NCBI GenBank assembly: GCA_021396245.1
Contig: WNYE01000004.1
Coordinates: 310,001 to 374,000, forward strand
Source of the DNA: Sporothrix humicola
Lineage: Eukaryota; Ascomycota; Sordariomycetes; Ophiostomatales; Ophiostomataceae
Reading direction: 5' to 3'
DNA length: 64,000 nt
This document shows, one piece after another, positions 11,801-20,723 of the stretch (positions within the stretch are counted from its first letter, which is position 1; each line of letters starts with the position of its first letter). The notes under the pieces were generated by a model. That model made no database searches. It was not told the DNA's origin and was given only the letters and a program-made list of their open reading frames with translations. A program made the translations under genes and the position numbers.

Positions 11801-12056
11801 CCCCACCACCGGCGAGATGTCTGGTGCTGGTGCTGGTGATATTGGCGACTCCTGGGCAAGCGGCGCGGCTGGCATGGGCTCCGACGGCCCACAGTGCGTC
11901 GTTTGCCAGAGCGCGCCGCGCACGATTATTGTGTGGCCGTGCCGGTGCCTGAGCCTGTGCGACGACTGCCGCGTGTCGCTGGCCATGAACAACTTTGACA
12001 AGTGTGTGTGCTGCCGGCGGGACGTTGTCAGCTTCAGTCGCATCTTTGTGCCGTGA
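8805..12056 (+). CDS. Asi1/Asi3-like multispanning membrane RING-type ubiquitin ligase
   Basis: The 1083-residue frame is intronless. An Ala/Gly-rich N-terminus is followed by hydrophobic segments at about 176-200, 204-226, 301-321, 418-440, 452-468 and 484-512, with a possible further one near 686-708. An acidic, Ser-rich stretch (about 780-890) follows. The C-terminus is a compact RING-like module with CVVC, PCRCLSLCDDC and KCVCC, all-Cys instead of C3HC4, ending in IFVP. This arrangement matches yeast Asi1/Asi3, inner-nuclear-membrane E3 ligases that degrade mislocalised proteins and latent Stp transcription factors. The family match rests on the RING and membrane layout; the nuclear-membrane role is inferred from yeast. 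Its 3' end faces SEN34, 252 bp away. Confidence 0.8.
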   Translation: MAEALVPPASVAVPFDNASAWHNFTVWTAQHLAFLNMTRITPSFDDLVWAGPRMVKKLGRLGSQYIPFPEGMDGFAGFGGFGGIGQRVIPGATDAAGNLLYAGAGATGGVHNSDAFATVAAAAASAAAGAAGAAGGIPGATAAEQDFAATLAASASRFSLESARGLGSLFSYATSKWALCCIATAVILNRTYIFAATRRRIRLRWPIRLLLRSLPIALFLIQGHLILQSIQCQTSPDFAELRWNNASKQSDLMFSEASVFLHGLSQTLLLNPTDAASCRAIRMVPTDRYAPTSNLRGSLSLLWPLFLTFCLSSFVETLSCAIQGRPVAAETGMTVFEHSLAFAEADAAISNQLGWGTFAAVTKSASAASVSASTSATLAAVLAAATNIASGSGSTTAGGTAIAMTRSAILSRVNTPPEVLLLAFLSAMSHVTSHILGVLNLQSKFRLISTGFWAMCFMASIVWSALNFSIDDPTAQSLLRFPTVSIVGFIPHMLVLAGIITCCFIYGIALLLCAVSQEPDIFFGAGAERVSFRERIAQAHANMQANLPMGNVRISMEMDFYTALLRAGFDAITMASEAVYLNEDRRVNLRSHTWLEDERYNELQELRSRWLGSDLPGSRFDALGATGLVPIPGSKGGPTGATGYSRERAIQKNATTGKQGERIRPIRGGIGASERSGRWLMAVEYLAHVGKLVMTFTAVYVHRLLSFVGIRYQPAWLRRIIQRRKAARTTGNGNGDGNALGGRPSASEDRAMGNWFSTDTSSGGVLGEYEDSVDIEREVASRFTTNIREPSRQEQQKIDSTLYSWFLKGGRFPMVDTSGDYEPSITADDDDATSVISVFDVDASESEWEDDTLGNAGYGYDNDDESENDGQRTPTQQSPWITRESTPMHDVSMEAPELARLLDPQSPEERAEAQALAAHLNSDGILTRSGFARFRQRQRAELLATSRYGIAGGSARRLANSFRPGARMTPEEEAQLLEQILLSRRAAMRPLEALAGEGDPTTGEMSGAGAGDIGDSWASGAAGMGSDGPQCVVCQSAPRTIIVWPCRCLSLCDDCRVSLAMNNFDKCVCCRRDVVSFSRIFVP

Positions 12057-12308
12057 AGCGTAAAGGTCGCTTGCTCATGCTATCACAGCCTTACTGTATT
12101 ACTCATTTCATAGCGTTTGTTTTTAATTGTTTTTACGTTTAAGTCCTTTCATTGTACAATTTCTGTGGCTGGCTATAGAGCTGCGTCTACAATTCATTTT
12201 ATTTCTCTTGTGCATACTCCATTTCTATGATGAGTTGACGTGAAGTAACAAGAATATAAATGGGGTATCATTTGTCTATCATTAAATATGTAAGAGTAAA
12301 GGTGCCAC

Positions 12309-13556
12309 TCAAATGGCCGCCCACTCGAGCGTAAACGTCCGCACGACAGCGTCGCCATCACTCTCTTCGGCTGGCTTTGCACCGCCAATCAACAGCCCCT
12401 TCTTGACGCCCGTCGCCAGACGACCAGAACCGACGACATCAAGCAGCTTGATGGGCTCGTTCCAGCCGTAGCTCGTCGCCACAAAGTGCGCATGGTACCG
12501 GAACGGGTCGCCTGGGTAGACGCTCAGAGCACCGCCAAAACGGAGGCCGGGCGTAGTGAAGTAGCCCCTGTTGGCAAGGTGAGCCCTCAAAGCGGCCGAC
12601 GAGAATGAGGATGCCGAAGACGGTGATGTAGACCGTGGCGAGATTAGCGCTGCACCGCCTTCTTCATCCTCAATTTCGTCGTTTCCGACAAGACCTGCCG
12701 ACGTCGTGGGTGTTATCCGCACTGTAGGTTTGTGTGCTTCCTTCTTTTCTTCTTCTTTCTTTTCTGGGGTTGGGTCCAGTTCCCTCTTTCCAGGCACTGG
12801 CGACGTTCCTCGAATCCTTTCGGCCTTCATTCTCTCTACTTCGACCAGCCCGCCGAAAATAAAATCGTCTTCTTGCTGCATCACTTCTTCCGTCCGCGGC
12901 GGCGGCTGTAGGAGTGGCTCGAGATCCGCATGGTCGTTTGCGCGGTCCGTCGCCGTAGCCACCACAATCTTGAGCGGGAGGTCCGGGTTGGGGGGCACTT
13001 CTGTTACGGGTGCAGCCTTTTCTTCTGGCACTGTTTCCGTTTCTGCCTTCTCCTTTACCTCCTCCTCTTTCTTAGCCTTCTCGGCCGCTTTTGTGGCCGC
13101 CTTTTTGGCTTTCTTGCCGGCCCGCTTGGCCGCCTGGGTTGCCCTTACTTCGGCACCCCGCCGCTCGCGTTCAGCCGCCACCTCGTCTGCCAGCGTCTGA
13201 GCCACCTGCCGCTGCCGCAGGACACTGTCCATGTAGGCCTTGCGCTTTTTCGGGTCGCTCAGACTTGCCAGGTGGGCCTGCCAGTCGTCGGCCACATACG
13301 CTGCTCGCCTTTCATACACCAGCCATCGCACCTCGTCGGCCGTCAGCTCGAGCGGCAGGCTGCTAAAGACGGTCTGGTTGGGCGCCTGCGGGGTGATGCC
13401 GACGAGGACGGCGCAGAGGTTGTGGCTGCGGCGGAGGCGGGCGACGTCTTCAACGTCAAACACGAGAAATCGGCCGCCGATTTTCGAGATGCGGATCTTG
13501 TCATCCTTTACTGTGTCTACCTCCTCCACCTTGTGTCGAGTGGCCACCGACGCCAT
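12309..13556 (-). CDS. SEN34: tRNA-splicing endonuclease catalytic subunit Sen34
   Basis: The 415-residue protein is one of the two catalytic subunits of the tRNA intron endonuclease and cleaves the 3' splice site. The N-terminal SEN34 fold is seen in ISKIGGRFLVFDVEDVARLR and the following VGITPQAPNQ. The middle (about 140-300) is a charged Lys/Glu/Ala-rich linker. The C-terminal nuclease domain carries the expected triad in context: Tyr in SVYPGDPFRY, His in YHAHF, and Lys in ATGVKKGLLI. The protein ends FTLEWAAI. No intron is needed and the ATG at 13556 is the first in frame. It is transcribed towards the RING gene and follows ELP4 in tandem. Confidence 0.93.
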   Translation of the reverse strand: MASVATRHKVEEVDTVKDDKIRISKIGGRFLVFDVEDVARLRRSHNLCAVLVGITPQAPNQTVFSSLPLELTADEVRWLVYERRAAYVADDWQAHLASLSDPKKRKAYMDSVLRQRQVAQTLADEVAAERERRGAEVRATQAAKRAGKKAKKAATKAAEKAKKEEEVKEKAETETVPEEKAAPVTEVPPNPDLPLKIVVATATDRANDHADLEPLLQPPPRTEEVMQQEDDFIFGGLVEVERMKAERIRGTSPVPGKRELDPTPEKKEEEKKEAHKPTVRITPTTSAGLVGNDEIEDEEGGAALISPRSTSPSSASSFSSAALRAHLANRGYFTTPGLRFGGALSVYPGDPFRYHAHFVATSYGWNEPIKLLDVVGSGRLATGVKKGLLIGGAKPAEESDGDAVVRTFTLEWAAI

Positions 13557-14111
13557 CGCGACGCGTTTGCGTTACGCAGAGACTGTTTCCAGAAAGCTTG
13601 TTAGTCGATAACTCTTTTCTAAGAAGATAAAAAGAAAGAGTAATGACGAAGAAGAAAGGATTGCAAAAGGCAAGCCCAATCATAAATATTTGATTGAGTT
13701 TAGTTATCAGCACTGCGATCTCAGGGGATTGACAGATTATTTAAACATTGTGTAATCATATAGGGCTTGTCTTTGCGTAGAGTTTTGTGTTTGTGTTGTT
13801 TCTGGAGGTAACGAGAACAAAAAGGGCTGTCAACTTACTCTGCGATGCGGATGGTTGGGAGGAAGGAAAGGAAAGGAAAAAGAGAGGAAAGAAGAGAGGA
13901 AAAGAAGAAAGAGAGAAGTTTTGGTGGAAGAAAAGAAAAGGGAAGGAGCTTGGACAGTAAAATTTCGAGCCAGGTGCCCAATTTTTGGTGGGGCTCCACT
14001 CTCAGGTTGCCAGTGTGCGGCGCGGTGACGCAGGCGGCAGAAATGGCAGAAAGCGGCAGAATAAAGGCGGTGAGTCAACACCACATATGGGCGTTCAACC
14101 ACACACTCTCC
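13557..14111. other. SEN34 promoter / ELP4 3' region
   Basis: A 555-bp gap between two tandem minus-strand genes. It contains a strongly purine-rich tract on the plus strand (about 13850-13950, GGAAAGGAAAG type), i.e. a CT-rich tract on the coding strand. No gene is seen. Confidence 0.5.
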
Positions 14112-15602
14112 TCAAAACTCCATGCCGTCTTTGACAGTGCTGGCTGGCGATTTTTCTTTCCCATTGTCGTCTTCAATGGGCGGGAGACTGTATGGATCAA
14201 CCACCAGGCCCTTGGAGCCGCTGACGCTGAAACAGAAATTCTCGCGCAGCGATTTGCCCTGAGGAGCAGCACCTGCACCGCCAATCTCCGAGTAGAGCTG
14301 TAGCTTGTGCACCTTGAACCAGCCCTGCATCTTTTCGGCGGGCGACTTGTTGCTATCGGAAGATGAGGAGCTGCCGCCGCTCTTGGCGGACGAGGGCGGT
14401 CCGGGCGGTAGAGGGACCAGCTCAACGACATTGTCGCACAGATTCTCGAGCTGCCGGACGTATTCGTTATGACGTTCGTAAAGTGTGGTCGACAGAGAAA
14501 CCATGATTGTTAGTCGGCGGTGGTGCTTCCTCAAAAGACTGCGCAGACCGACCAACAGGGCCATCACGTAGGGAAAGCTCCAGCCGTCCATGGCGTAAAG
14601 CGTCGGAGCCAAAAACTGAGGCAAGACAATGCGATGGAGTGTCGACGGCGGTGTAGATTCAAGGCTGGCGCTGATGGAAGCCAAAAACTTGCGGAGCGGC
14701 GAGTGTTCAACCTCGGGCTGGGGTGAAGGCTGCAGAGGGTTGGGCAGAGGTGAAGCATGGAGAGTGCCCTTGATATCGCTTGGATTCAAGCGTTTCGTGA
14801 GGTCAAAGGTGTGGCAGAACGTGGCAATCGGCGAGCCTGGCGCTCCTTGTGTTGTAGGTCCACCTCTCTGTTGCGGGTTTGCCGTCGGCCGTGGTGCCAG
14901 TGCTTCGTACCGCCAGGCAATCTTCATCTTGTCGTTGGCAGCGTCTTGTGCAGCACTTTTGCTTCTTGACGAAGAAGATGCTGACGCCAGACCGGGCAGT
15001 TCCGTGCGCCAACCTGCACCCACGCCTAAAACGTGCACATAATGCCCCTGCACCAGACCCTCGGCCGCATACGCGCGCAGCATCACACTCGCAAAGTCCG
15101 TCGTGCCCTGCTCCTCGACCAGCAGAGAATGACCCAAAACAAGACCTCCATAACCAGCCAGCAACTGATCAACGGATGCCGTGCCTGTTGACGTAATGGG
15201 TCGTCCGTCGTACGGCGAGGGCCGTGCACCAGCTCCGAGTGACGGTATTTGCGACGGCGGGGTAGGCCGCAAAATCTTTTCGCGCTCCTTGATCATGGCT
15301 TCGCGCAGTCTCTTCATTTCGGGCTCAAGCCGGGCCTTTTCCTCGGGGCTCAGCTCTGGACGCTCGCCCGGCTGCCATGTTGGCTTCTTTAGCTTTTTGT
15401 GCTTGGGGCCAGCTGGATTGCCAGGGCCAGGAGATCCGACACCTCGTGCCTGTCGCAAGGGCAGAGATGGATGTGGTGAAGCTGCACCAGGTCGAGCCGT
15501 AGGCACTCCACGATCAACAGCTGGAGATGGCTGTGGCCGCCGCGGCGAGGTTTCACCGGCTGCCGTACCTGAAAGCACGACGTTACGCTTTCGGAAGGAC
15601 AT
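14112..15602 (-). CDS. ELP4: Elongator complex subunit Elp4 (PAXNEB)
   Basis: Elp4 is one of the RecA-fold subunits of the Elp4-6 ring in Elongator, which modifies wobble uridines of tRNAs. The 496-residue frame begins MSFRKRNVVLSG, the usual fungal start. The conserved core is visible at TSTGTASVDQLLAGYGGLVLG, LLVEEQGTTDFASVMLRAYAAEGLVQGHYVHVLG, and in the C-terminal half at LRKFLASISASLE and KLQLYSEIGGAG. As in other Elp4 proteins the site corresponding to the RecA Walker A is degenerate. Residues about 66-112 form a highly charged Lys/Glu insert (PELSPEEKARLEPEMKRLRE) before the core that I do not recognise as standard. It shares a 0.76 kb divergent promoter with RPB8. Confidence 0.93.
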   Translation of the reverse strand: MSFRKRNVVLSGTAAGETSPRRPQPSPAVDRGVPTARPGAASPHPSLPLRQARGVGSPGPGNPAGPKHKKLKKPTWQPGERPELSPEEKARLEPEMKRLREAMIKEREKILRPTPPSQIPSLGAGARPSPYDGRPITSTGTASVDQLLAGYGGLVLGHSLLVEEQGTTDFASVMLRAYAAEGLVQGHYVHVLGVGAGWRTELPGLASASSSSRSKSAAQDAANDKMKIAWRYEALAPRPTANPQQRGGPTTQGAPGSPIATFCHTFDLTKRLNPSDIKGTLHASPLPNPLQPSPQPEVEHSPLRKFLASISASLESTPPSTLHRIVLPQFLAPTLYAMDGWSFPYVMALLVGLRSLLRKHHRRLTIMVSLSTTLYERHNEYVRQLENLCDNVVELVPLPPGPPSSAKSGGSSSSSDSNKSPAEKMQGWFKVHKLQLYSEIGGAGAAPQGKSLRENFCFSVSGSKGLVVDPYSLPPIEDDNGKEKSPASTVKDGMEF

Positions 15603-16361
15603 GGTGTTGATGTGCTCCCTTTTTCTTTGAATGACAGATGTGTGAGTTGGTGCCTGAGATGAGAGCTGTTGATGATTTTAAGCTCTTTGGTGGGATTTTT
15701 CAGAAGCTGGCCAATCCCGTGTTGAAATTGTGGGGCGGGCACCTGCTACAAGAGGCAACTTTGAACCTCCACTCTAGAATCCATTTCCACTTCACAAACT
15801 ATGCTTTTTCTTTCTTTTGAGATATTTTATAATCAGAGATAGAAGAATGAAAGTTTTCTCAAATATAAGAAGGATATGTTATGAAGTTGTAAGGCTGAGA
15901 GTACACACTACTTTAATGAGATCGACTTTGAGCTGCAAAGAGCTCTATTAAAATACTCAACAAACGACACAAATTTTTGTCCGATAACTCTAATTTAAAT
16001 TATAAGTATGCATTCTTTATTGTGTGTTTTTGTCAGTTCAATTGAATGAAGTAACCAAAGTCAAAGAATGAGAGTTGTGCTGTTTGCGTCTGTTGGTGAC
16101 CACATGTCGTCCGGGTCACGTGCTGATATTACAGTTGATAAGCCCCGCTAACAAAGAAATTTTGGGGGCGGTCCTGGCCAGGGCAACCGGAACCTCAAAA
16201 TAATTCTCGGAATTTCCAGCCTTGCGAACTCTCTCCCTCAACAGCAATCCGAACCAAACTCACCCTCAAAAGCGCACGGCACGGCACAACTGCCGACTAA
16301 GACAACTTTAACCAGACGACAATCCCACCGCCTTACTTTCTTCCACCACCCCATCACCAAA
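15603..16361. other. Shared divergent promoter of ELP4 and RPB8
   Basis: A 759-bp gap between two divergent genes. AT-rich centre (about 15820-16060) and a GTCACGTG element at 16115-16122. No coding frame is supported. Confidence 0.5.
16115..16122 (+). promoter_or_regulatory. GTCACGTG (CDEI/bHLH-type) element between ELP4 and RPB8
   Basis: GTCACGTG sits 240 nt upstream of the RPB8 ATG and 510 nt upstream of the ELP4 ATG. It is identical to the octamer in the CCA1 promoter at 5491-5498 and fits a Cbf1/bHLH site. Function inferred. Confidence 0.4.
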
Positions 16362-16891
16362 ATGTCGGGCGCTGCTGGCGACAGCCAGCTGTTCGAGGAC
16401 AACTTTACGATCACCGAGGTCGACCAAAGCAAGTACGACCGCGTGGCGCGGTTGTACGCGACGTCGACGGACGCGCAGACGGTGCTGACGCTCGACATTA
16501 ACACGGAGCTGTACCCCTGCCATGTGGGCGAGAATCTGACGGTGGTGCTGGCCACGACGCTGTCGCTGGACGGCTCGCGCGAGGAGTCGGACAAGGGCTG
16601 GCGGGACCTGTCCAAGGCGGGCGCGCAGGGCTCGGGCGAGTCGACGCTCGCGGACATGTACGACTACGTGTGCCACGGCAAGATCTACAAGTTTGAGGAC
16701 GGCGACGACGGACAGACAATGTGCGTACAACTTCCCCGAGGATGACTACAAATTGTTTTCCTTCTGAGTACTAACACCCCCACAGCAAGGCATACATTTC
16801 GTACGGCGGTCTGTTGATGTCATTATCGGGCCCGTTCAAGAAGCTGACGCCGCTGCGGGTCGACTACACGTACCTGCTGGTGAAGAAATAA
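16362..16891 (+). CDS. RPB8: RNA polymerases I, II and III common subunit Rpb8 (two exons)
   Basis: Exon 1 is 16362-16720 and exon 2 is 16786-16891, joined across a 65-nt intron with GTGCGT donor, a perfect TACTAAC branch site and CACAG acceptor. The spliced product is 154 residues. It begins MSGAAGDSQLFEDNFTI, continues with VDQSKYDRVARLYATS and LDINTELYPCHVGENLTVVL, and ends after splicing with SYGGLLMSLSGPFKKLTPLR and DYTYLLVKK. These are the Rpb8 OB-fold hallmarks, including the conserved YxSxGGLLMxL segment. Reading through the intron would give a truncated protein lacking this terminus. Convergent with the Nudix gene downstream. Confidence 0.95.
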
Positions 16892-17243
16892 GCGGCCAAT
16901 GGCGGTGGCAGTGGTGGTGGATGAGGAAAGGCAAAAGAAGACGGATCTACTTCAGTATAGACGGGGAAAGCAGCGAGAAGGTTATGGCGTTTTTTGGCGT
17001 TTAAACTTGAATATCATATGCACTTTAAAAATCAAAATCAAAATTAAAAGCAGAGCATGTGAGAGATATGTGCACGGGGTTGTAGTATGAAAACAAAAGA
17101 GTATAAAACAAGGAGCGCAGTGTTTTGAGTTTTTAATTTTTTTTTGTATTTTCTATCGTTCATGAGTGTTTATGATCTTTATCTTGTATCGTCTATGCCC
17201 AAAAGTAAACCTTTATCGCCCAACTTAGTGGATTCGATCACAC
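16892..17243. other. Convergent 3' region between RPB8 and the Nudix gene
   Basis: 352 bp, AT-rich with an A/T-rich core at about 17030-17150. It probably holds both 3' UTRs. No gene is seen. Confidence 0.5.
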
Positions 17244-18528
17244 TCAATCCAACTTGTCTGAGCACACCTTGTGGACAATTGTATCATCAAAGGTGCTGTG
17301 GGGACCTGGGAAAGGCAGCGGGCGGTGCAGCCGATTCTTAATGGCTGGGATGATCGATTTCTCCTCGTCCGTCAGCAGCAGATTGTGCCGCTTAAAGAAG
17401 TCCAGAAGCACCACGGAGCAGTTGGTCTTGAATCTGCCCTGTCTCAGCTTTTCCTTCACCTCGTCCACAGTTAGAAGGTGGAATTTTTCGACCTCCCCAT
17501 CATTAGGCTTCAGTACCGTCGTTTCGGGAAGCGGAAGATCATAAATATACTCGCACTCGGGATAAATGTGGTCTTGGTCGCCTTTTGCTCCTTCGTCGAC
17601 AATCAACATATATGTCATGATGCCTTTCAACTGTGCTTTACCTCTGACATCTTTGTCTTCCAGATGGGCCTCCTCCCCGGACTCGCGGACCATGCCCTCA
17701 TAGTGATCTTCACCCGTCGCGAGGCCGCCAGCCACAGAGTTGTCGAGCATGTTGGGGTAGGTATCCTTTGTGTGGTGGCGTTGGGGGACCCAAATCTTGT
17801 AGTTTCCCTCGGAATCCTTGCAATAGGCTGTCATGTGGATGCCGTAGCGGACGACGCCCAGTAGGCCGGCAGCGCCACGCTGGACATCGAAAATAATCTC
17901 GTAAACGTCCTGGCCATGCCTGTCTTTGCGGGCAAACGTCCTGCTGTAGACGGGCCATTTCTCTTCTTTCTTCGTCTTTTTATCCACCTTCCACCCTTCA
18001 AGCACACGAAAGGTCTTTCTTTCGTGCCAGTATTTCATAAGCTTGCCAACAGCCTCCGTGCGGGCCTCCTTGGTCTTCTGACTAGCCAGCAGAGAGTACA
18101 GTGGAACCGCCCTGTTTTCATCGGCGTACTCCTCGAGATTGACTGACTCGTCAAACCCGAACTCCTTGAGCTGCCACTTAGGGATGTCCACGAGTTCGTC
18201 AAAGACGTATTGCATCATATTGCCAATGGGGTAGATGCCATCTTTGTCCTCCCAGTGGACCGTCAGAAAGTTCGCCATAACGTCATTATACGTTTTCTTC
18301 CCGTCACGCTGCTCCGCCCCTTGGTAAGGGACGCTGTACGTTGCTGTTAGCTGAGCTAGTTCTATATCGTAACGCTGCACCACGACATAAAAATGTGACT
18401 TACGCATCGCACTCGTCGATGAGATCCGCGTTGCTGAGATCCCTAGTCTTAAACTTCTTCGGACCCGTCGGCTTGACCCGCGGCGCCGATGGGGTCTTAT
18501 TTCTCAGAACGATCTCAGGAGTCGCCAT
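17244..18528 (-). CDS. DUF4743/Nudix hydrolase of the thiamine-pyrophosphokinase-related type (two exons)
   Basis: Exon 1 is 18404-18528 and exon 2 is 17244-18333; the 70-nt intron has GTAAGT donor, CTAAC branch and TACAG acceptor and restores frame to 404 residues. The N-terminal 41 residues (ending NADLIDECD) join AVPYQGAEQ, matching the conserved D-x-FPY entry of DUF4743. The C-terminal half has a complete Nudix box, GGLATGEDHYEGMVRESGEE (G-x5-E-x7-REU-xEE), and a VPQRHHTKDTYPNMLDNSVAGG lead-in. Relatives include yeast YJR142W, reported to hydrolyse damaged thiamine diphosphate forms such as oxothiamine diphosphate; the substrate here is inferred. A TATA-like box lies about 140 nt upstream of the ATG. 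Confidence 0.88.
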
Positions 18529-18665
18529 TGTGAATGATCCAGAGGTTGTATGGGTAAAGTTGTGTTGGTGAAATGTGTTTGTGTGGTGATGAATTGTAAT
18601 GTTGAAGTGTGTTGAAGAGAGAGGAGGAAGAAGAAGAGGAGAGAAGACAGAAGGAAATCGAGCCA

Positions 18666-18672
18666 ATTTATA
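18666..18672 (-). promoter_or_regulatory. TATA-like box of the Nudix gene
   Basis: TATAAAT on the minus strand, about 140 nt upstream of the ATG at 18528, preceded by CAGTC. Use is inferred from spacing. Confidence 0.4.
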
Positions 18673-18779
18673 GACTGAACGGTACGTTGAAATCATGAAG
18701 GAGGCAGCGTGTGCTCATCGGCCAACATCTGCCAGAGTAAATATAGAACGGGGGTCCAAGCGACGATGGACTGAGCAGG

Positions 18780-19100
18780 CAGTGACAAGACACCGAGAAA
18801 GGGACCGAAAAGGAAGCTGGAAAAGAATCCCTGGAGGAGTCCGTGAAAGAGCTGTGAGAAAGCTGTGAAAGAGAAACTGGAAGGAGCTGTGGAGGCGACA
18901 GTGGGAGGAGCTTCGAAAGGGAGCTGTGAAGAAATTGTAAAAGAAGTTGCGGAAGGAGCTCTCAAAATAGCAGTGGAAGGAGCTATGGAGGCAACGGTCG
19001 AAGGAGCTGTAGAAAGAAGCTGGGCTGTATACAGGGAGCTGTGGGAAGAGCTCTGAAAGAAGACTGTGTAAGGGATCGTGTATGAGACTGCGTAAGGGAC
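18780..19100. repeat. Degenerate 12/24-bp minisatellite
   Basis: A unit close to GGAAGGAGCTGTGG recurs. GAGCT starts at 18884, 18908, 18956, 18980, 19004 show exact 24-bp spacing, and 19036/19048 show 12-bp spacing. In the plus strand the phase gives an eight-residue pattern EGAVEATV / EGAMEATV / EGAVERSW; in the minus strand it reads as HSSF-type four-residue units. The array is decayed, with the best copies at 18880-19010. It lies in the Nudix/OPI10 divergent promoter region. Confidence 0.7.
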
Positions 19101-20093
19101 TGTTGGGAAGAGGCTCCAAATGAAGATGTGAAAGAAATGCGAGAAGGGAGTGCTAATAGGAATTGAGGACTGAAAACTGGAAACTGGAAACCGAAAATAG
19201 CCTCAAAATAGAGAATAGACTCCGACAGTAAAAGGTCAGACTTCTCGGACAATTCGGGGTGTTTCGTGCGGGCTTATGGATGAGGCTCAAAGTCGGCGAC
19301 TGATCTTGATCGTGATCAGAAAAAAGAAGTCACGATGTTGTTTTAGATGCGCCCAGAATGCAACTTTGTTTCGGCTTTTTTTGTTGCGGTCAAAGTGCCC
19401 GCAGTTGCCCGCCGAAGCTAAGCAAAAAGGCTTCGACTTGACTTTCTTGACTTTGGGGAAGGATGGACCTCTGGTGGCTCCTGTAGCACCCGAACCGGCG
19501 CCGGTCGCCGCTGCCGAAGTTTGGTAACGACTAGCGCCTGCCGTAATCGGTCAAAGCTCTGTCAGAAATTCTGGCAAGGTGAATTGAGACGCATGTCAGA
19601 TCTCAGATATCCACTGGTGTCTTGAAAATAGACTGGCCAAACACAGCTTGGGTCGGTCTTGCCTAGACAGAATTCTAGCGAACGGCCTGGAAGGCGCTAG
19701 CAAGTAATCGCCATTGAATTTAGAGGGAAGGAGGGGCCGCACCAAGAAAGCAAAAGATCATGAAGCTTCAATTTCATGGACCTTTTTAAACTTGACTTTA
19801 TTTTGTTAGTTTTCGTTACTCGTTTTGGATAGCTGTCACTGCTTGCTTGTCTCCTGAATATTTTCATTCGTCCGTCCATACATTTCGTCGCATATCAGAT
19901 TGTCTCACACCCTGTTTTTTTCCGCTTTCGGACGACCAATCATTTGCGACAAATTTGACCTTCTCTTGCGACGACTTCAAAAGGGGGTGCGACGTGAAAC
20001 TGTGACGTACAAAGATATTGGCCTCCTTTTCAGCCCAAATCTGTTGAACAGGCCTCACCTTTATACTACCATCGCCCACATTCACCTCTCACA

Positions 20094-20723
20094 ATGTCAC
20101 AGCCCCTCTTTGGCATCGTGCCCACGGGTCTGCCCGTCATCACCGCGCCGACGGAAGCCCCCTCCTCCACCTCTTTCTTGTACTCCATCGCCAGCACGGC
20201 CGACCGGCCTTTTAACCACGCCGTCGTCTTTTCGCTGCCGGGCGTCGAGCTACCCCAGGGCACTGCCGCCGCCATCTACCTCGTGACCCCGCCTTCGGCC
20301 GGCGAGACAACACCTTCGTCGCGGTTTCTGGGCGGCATCGGCCCGGGCAAGGAGTCGGCTATTTTCAAGATTGGCGGAAATGCGTCCCCAGGCACGCCGA
20401 CCGTCATTGGCATCAGCATTGAAGAGGCCGGCAGTGTAGCCACACGGATCGAAGAGGTGCGGTCGTCGAGCAAGGCTCTCGTCGTCAGTGGAGGCAACAG
20501 TTCGGGGAGTGGAAGCGGCGGCCCCTCAACACTCGTTCTTGCCCAACGAATCATCCAAAACGCCTTCAACTTCCTAGCGAGCTTTAGCAGCGGCAGCAGC
20601 GGCAGCAGCGGAGGCGGTGCGGGCGGCGAGGTGGTGCCGTTGCGGGCGTTTGAAGAGTGGTGGAAGAAGTTTGAGGGCCGAGTGCGGAGTGATCCGACCT
20701 TCTTGGAGAGAGCGCAAGAGTGA
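20094..20723 (+). CDS. OPI10: Hikeshi / OPI10-family protein
   Basis: The 209-residue protein belongs to the Hikeshi (C11orf73)/OPI10 family. Human Hikeshi carries Hsp70 into the nucleus during heat stress; yeast Opi10 affects inositol regulation. Family features are the N-terminal LFGIVPTGLPVIT, FNHAVVFSLPGVELPQGTAAAIYL, SRFLGGIGPGKESAIFKIG, and the C-terminal LRAFEEWWKKFEGRVRSDP with FLERAQE. A Ser/Gly-rich loop (about 143-182, including GSSGSSGGGAGG) is longer than in animals, as often in moulds. No intron. It is convergent with the apyrase gene. Confidence 0.93.
   Translation: MSQPLFGIVPTGLPVITAPTEAPSSTSFLYSIASTADRPFNHAVVFSLPGVELPQGTAAAIYLVTPPSAGETTPSSRFLGGIGPGKESAIFKIGGNASPGTPTVIGISIEEAGSVATRIEEVRSSSKALVVSGGNSSGSGSGGPSTLVLAQRIIQNAFNFLASFSSGSSGSSGGGAGGEVVPLRAFEEWWKKFEGRVRSDPTFLERAQE

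Larger units (their letters stand above)
18529..20093. other. Divergent intergenic region between the Nudix gene and OPI10
   Basis: 1.56 kb. It contains the degenerate 12/24-bp minisatellite (about 18780-19100) described separately. The part from about 19880 to 20093 is a CT-rich leader for OPI10. Open frames of up to 134 codons exist over the repeat but follow its periodicity and are not supported as genes. Confidence 0.5.

Noticed and set aside
18715..19119. 134-codon minus-strand frame over the minisatellite
   Set aside because: Openness follows from the stop-free 12-bp unit; no conserved start, no splice signals, no non-repeat domain.
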